Origin: an uncultured Bacillota bacterium
GTDB lineage: Bacteria > Bacillota > Clostridia > Peptostreptococcales > Anaerovoracaceae
Assembly: GCA_946408315.1 (NCBI GenBank)
Contig: CAMJRV010000019.1
Span: 1 to 14,649 of the forward strand
Direction of reading: 5' to 3'
Length of the DNA stretch: 14,649 nucleotides
The notes beneath the pieces were generated by a model. The model was not told the origin of the DNA, did no database searches, and saw only the letters and a list, made by a program, of their open reading frames with translations. Positions within the stretch are counted from its first letter, which is position 1, and every line of letters begins with the position of its first letter. Below, piece by piece: positions 13,578-14,649 of the stretch. Position numbers and translations under genes: made by a program.

Positions 13578-14492
13578 ATGAAATACGCAAGAACTGTTTT
13601 GGGCGATATTAAAGCAGAGGATATGGGGTTTACCTATCCCCACGAGCATCTGCATGCGGTTCCTCCCCCACAGCAAAAAGACCGTGACCTGGAATTGTCT
13701 GATTATGCTGCGAGTGTCGGGGAGTTATTAAATTTTAAATCAGTAGGCGGCTGTACGCTGGTAGAAGCTTCTACCTTAGACTATGGCCGCGACTTGAATA
13801 TTCTAAAAAAGATGAGTCTGGAAAGCGGAGTGCATGTAATCGGCACCACCGGTTTTAACAAACATATTTATTATCCGGCCTGGGTAGAAGAAAAATCTAC
13901 CGAAGAAATTGCCGATCTTCTTGCAAACGATGTGACGACAGGCGGGGACGGAGGCGATGTGAAAGCCGGTTTCATAAAAATCGGGACCTACTACAACATG
14001 GTTCATCCGTTAGAGAAAAAGACAGCCGTTGCGGCTGCCATCGCCCAGCAGAAATGCGGTGCGCCTATATGGGGACATACGGAAGCAGGGACTATGGGGA
14101 TGGAAATATTGGATATTTTAGAAGAAGAGCGCGTAGACCTGACCACTGTTGCTCTTGGACATCTTGATCGCAATGCTGATGAATATTATCTGTTAAAGCT
14201 CGCAGAAAGAGGAATTTATATACAGTTTGACGGTCCCGGAAAAGTAAAGTATTATCCGGACAGCACGCGCGTTGCGCTAATCAAATCTCTTATTTCACAT
14301 GGGCATATCGATCAGATGCTGATCAGCGGTGATATGGGCCGTGCTTCTTATTTGGAAGCTTACGGAGGAGGCCCCGGATTTCGTTTTATTAAGACAAAGT
14401 TTATTGCCCGTCTTCTTGATGAGGGTATCAGCGAGGCGGATGTTCATCGAATCTTTTATGATAATCCTCAAAGATGGCTTGCTGTTTTTTAA
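13578..14492 (+). CDS. Phosphotriesterase-family metal hydrolase, probably a (phospho)lactonase
   Basis: A 304-residue amidohydrolase-superfamily enzyme of the phosphotriesterase group (COG1735). The binuclear metal site is complete: His22 and His24 in TYPHEHLH, Lys134 in AGFIKIGTY (the carboxylated bridging lysine), His167 in WGHTEAGT, His195 in LGHLDRN and Asp252 in ISGDMGR. Members from mycoplasmas located with PTS genes are known to hydrolyse pentono-1,4-lactone 5-phosphates, and a similar job fits here: opening a phosphorylated lactone delivered by the upstream permease. True organophosphate hydrolysis is unlikely as the native role. An AAAGGAAG site lies about 8-10 nt before the ATG. 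The gene follows the EIIC gene by 94 nt across a strong hairpin and precedes the aldolase gene by 25 nt. The substrate is inference. Confidence 0.85.
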   Translation: MKYARTVLGDIKAEDMGFTYPHEHLHAVPPPQQKDRDLELSDYAASVGELLNFKSVGGCTLVEASTLDYGRDLNILKKMSLESGVHVIGTTGFNKHIYYPAWVEEKSTEEIADLLANDVTTGGDGGDVKAGFIKIGTYYNMVHPLEKKTAVAAAIAQQKCGAPIWGHTEAGTMGMEILDILEEERVDLTTVALGHLDRNADEYYLLKLAERGIYIQFDGPGKVKYYPDSTRVALIKSLISHGHIDQMLISGDMGRASYLEAYGGGPGFRFIKTKFIARLLDEGISEADVHRIFYDNPQRWLAVF

Positions 14493-14517
14493 CAATTGAA
14501 AGGAATGAGAGATAATT

Positions 14518-14649
14518 ATGATTCCTAATGAAAAACTGGTGGCAATCATCCGCAACGTGGACCCGGAATACATTCTGGATATTGCAGCCGTGCTTAAAAA
14601 TGCCGGGATAAAAGCCGTAGAAGTTTCTTTAAGCGAACCGGAGAGAGGG
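14518..14649 (+). CDS. KDPG/KHG-type aldolase, 5' part only
   Basis: The first 44 codons of a gene cut by the window end. The sequence begins MIPNEKLVAIIRNVDPEYI and continues with IAAVLKNAGIKAVEVSLSEPE. VAIIR near the start and the (I/V)EV strand with its glutamate (Glu36) match the N-terminus of class I 2-keto-3-deoxy-(phospho)gluconate or related aldolases, which split a 2-keto-3-deoxy acid into pyruvate and an aldehyde. The Schiff-base lysine lies beyond the window. Positioned 25 nt after the lactonase gene, it probably belongs to the same operon. Other members of the family, such as 2-dehydro-3-deoxy-6-phosphogalactonate or 4-hydroxy-2-oxoglutarate aldolase, cannot be excluded. Confidence 0.75.
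   Translation, partial: MIPNEKLVAIIRNVDPEYILDIAAVLKNAGIKAVEVSLSEPERG

Noticed and set aside
1..14649. CRISPR array, rRNA genes, intact insertion sequences or integrase
   Set aside because: No regularly spaced direct repeats, no rRNA signature and no transposase or recombinase ORF were found.

Overview
The window looks like chromosomal DNA of a low-to-mid GC Gram-positive bacterium of the class Clostridia. Supporting signs are strong AGGAGG-type ribosome binding sites, TTGACA/TATAAT promoters, an S-layer-homology (SLH) surface protein, a full phosphoenolpyruvate phosphotransferase (PTS) set, a DbpA/YxiN-like RNA helicase, and a very short TxpA/Hol-Tox-like peptide. A genus cannot be assigned from the sequence alone.

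Layout. (1) At 1-1301 the first codons of a minus-strand gene diverge from a PiT-type phosphate permease. (2) At 1402-1598 lies a tRNA-Lys(CTT) with its own promoter and terminator. (3) At 1600-2836 is a gene-poor stretch that looks like accessory DNA. It holds strong hairpins, broken copies of parts of the tRNA, and a compact candidate type I toxin-antitoxin locus: a 27-residue membrane peptide on the plus strand and a convergent antisense RNA on the minus strand with a near-consensus promoter and intrinsic terminator. (4) At 2837-5723 is a large secreted SLH protein with its terminator. (5) At 5752-7330 is dbpA, behind a 10-bp inverted repeat that overlaps its promoter. (6) At 7343-9351 are ptsI and ptsH on the minus strand, with a clear promoter. 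(7) At 9470-14649 is a divergent plus-strand carbohydrate operon: a PRD regulator, PTS IIA, IIB and IIC of the ascorbate (Ula) type, a phosphotriesterase-family lactonase, and the first 44 codons of a KDPG-type aldolase cut by the window end.

How the genes work together (inference). ptsH and ptsI encode HPr and Enzyme I, which pass phosphate from PEP to the IIA-IIB-IIC permease. The regulator carries PRD, IIB-like and IIA-like domains through which PTS phosphorylation can set operon expression. The permease would import and phosphorylate a sugar acid, lactone or related compound, the lactonase would open a phosphorylated lactone, and the aldolase would cleave a 2-keto-3-deoxy acid phosphate. 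The exact substrate is not evident.

The two most interesting items are the candidate type I toxin-antitoxin locus, with unusual inverted repeats joining its 5' and 3' ends, and the PTS-lactonase-aldolase operon next to ptsHI, whose HPr has arginine where the regulatory Ser46 normally sits.
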